DNA from: Candidatus Sigynarchaeota archaeon
Lineage (GTDB): Archaea; Asgardarchaeota; Lokiarchaeia; Sigynarchaeales; Sigynarchaeaceae
DNA length: 5,323 nucleotides
Reading direction: 5' to 3'
NCBI GenBank assembly: GCA_030587525.1
Contig: JAUQYW010000713.1
Location: forward strand, 1 to 5,323
The position numbers and the translations under genes are program-made. This document shows positions 4,949-5,323 of the stretch, piece by piece. The notes beneath the pieces are model-generated. The model saw nothing but the letters and a program-made list of their open reading frames with translations, searched no databases and was not told the DNA's origin. The first letter of the stretch is position 1; each line of letters starts with the position of its first letter.

Positions 4949-5323
4949 ATGGATGTTAACCTAGAAAATATGGGCGAGTGGAGGAAAACCCACTTCACGT
5001 CTGAAATCACGCCGAAGGACGACGGCAAGGAAGTCGTCATCGGCGGCTGGGTCATCAAGAACAAGCCTCTCGGCGGGCTGAAGTTTTTCATCTTGCAAGA
5101 CCGCGAGGGTACTTGCCAAGTCACCGCCAAGGATGATAATCCGGATGTCCCCGATGCCGTCAAGAAGCTCATGCCTGAACTCGGTTTAATGCACGTTGTT
5201 ATGGTGAAGGGAAAGGTACGAGCCGACAAGCGGGCCCCGGGTGGCTACGAGATAACGCCAAAGGAAATCAAGGTCGTGAACAAGGCAATATCGCAGCTAC
5301 CGCTCGTGGAGAGTAAACCCGGC
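4949..5323 (+). CDS. aspS: Aspartyl-tRNA synthetase, N-terminal part (runs off right edge)
   Basis: 125 codons are open to the window edge. The protein begins MDVNLENMGEWRKTHFTSEI; WRxTH..EIT is the usual start of archaeal AspRS. Residues 27-112 form the OB-fold that binds the tRNA anticodon: VVIGGWV, LGGLKFFILQDREG (41-54), VTAK, then KRAPGGYEITPKEIKVVN. The class II catalytic domain lies beyond the edge. The enzyme charges tRNA-Asp, and in many archaea also tRNA-Asn, which an amidotransferase then corrects. The position that is Trp26 in the Asp-specific Thermococcus enzyme is Ile36 here, and its Lys85 is Pro97. AsnRS is less likely, given the WRKTH start. It lies 70 bases after truD and may share its transcript. 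Confidence 0.85.
   Translation, partial: MDVNLENMGEWRKTHFTSEITPKDDGKEVVIGGWVIKNKPLGGLKFFILQDREGTCQVTAKDDNPDVPDAVKKLMPELGLMHVVMVKGKVRADKRAPGGYEITPKEIKVVNKAISQLPLVESKPG

Overview
The window is archaeal chromosomal DNA. The protein set shows this: ribosomal proteins eL38 and eL40, an archaeal zinc-ribbon/KH (NusA-like) protein, a Pth2-type peptidyl-tRNA hydrolase, an archaeal TruD and the N-terminus of an archaeal AspRS. Ribosome binding sites are GAGG or GGTG. Promoter candidates look like archaeal TATA boxes, and poly-T tracts follow the ends of genes. eL38 is patchy in archaea (TACK/Asgard side, not typical Euryarchaeota). Together with a eukaryote-like membrane phosphodiesterase and mid-range base composition, it suggests an Asgard or TACK lineage. 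That placement is an inference; no rRNA is present to confirm it.

Layout. From about 1 to 2311 everything reads on the minus strand. In transcription order this is eL38 (2311 to 2117), eL40 (2088 to 1927), a poly-T terminator candidate, a separate six-helix membrane glycerophosphodiester phosphodiesterase (1811 to 258), and the N-terminal 51 residues of a VIT1/CCC1-type metal transporter running off the left edge (154 to 1). From 2312 rightward everything reads on the plus strand: the zinc-ribbon/KH protein (2470 to 2997), pth2 (3065 to 3424), truD (3454 to 4878) and the first 125 codons of aspS (4949 to the right edge). The 158-base divergent spacer at 2312-2469 must hold both promoters.

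How the genes fit together. Positions 1927-5323 form a translation neighbourhood: two large-subunit ribosomal proteins, an RNA-binding factor, rescue of peptidyl-tRNA, tRNA pseudouridylation and tRNA aspartylation. The two left-hand genes are membrane proteins with no obvious link to translation.

The most unusual item is the membrane phosphodiesterase. It has five N-terminal helices, an outward-facing GDPD domain and a sixth helix. This is the topology of the animal GDE2/GDE3 (GDPD5/GDPD2) proteins, and the sequence resemblance extends beyond the catalytic motifs.

I found no tRNA or rRNA gene, CRISPR array, insertion sequence or long repeat. All gaps between genes are shorter than 300 bases.
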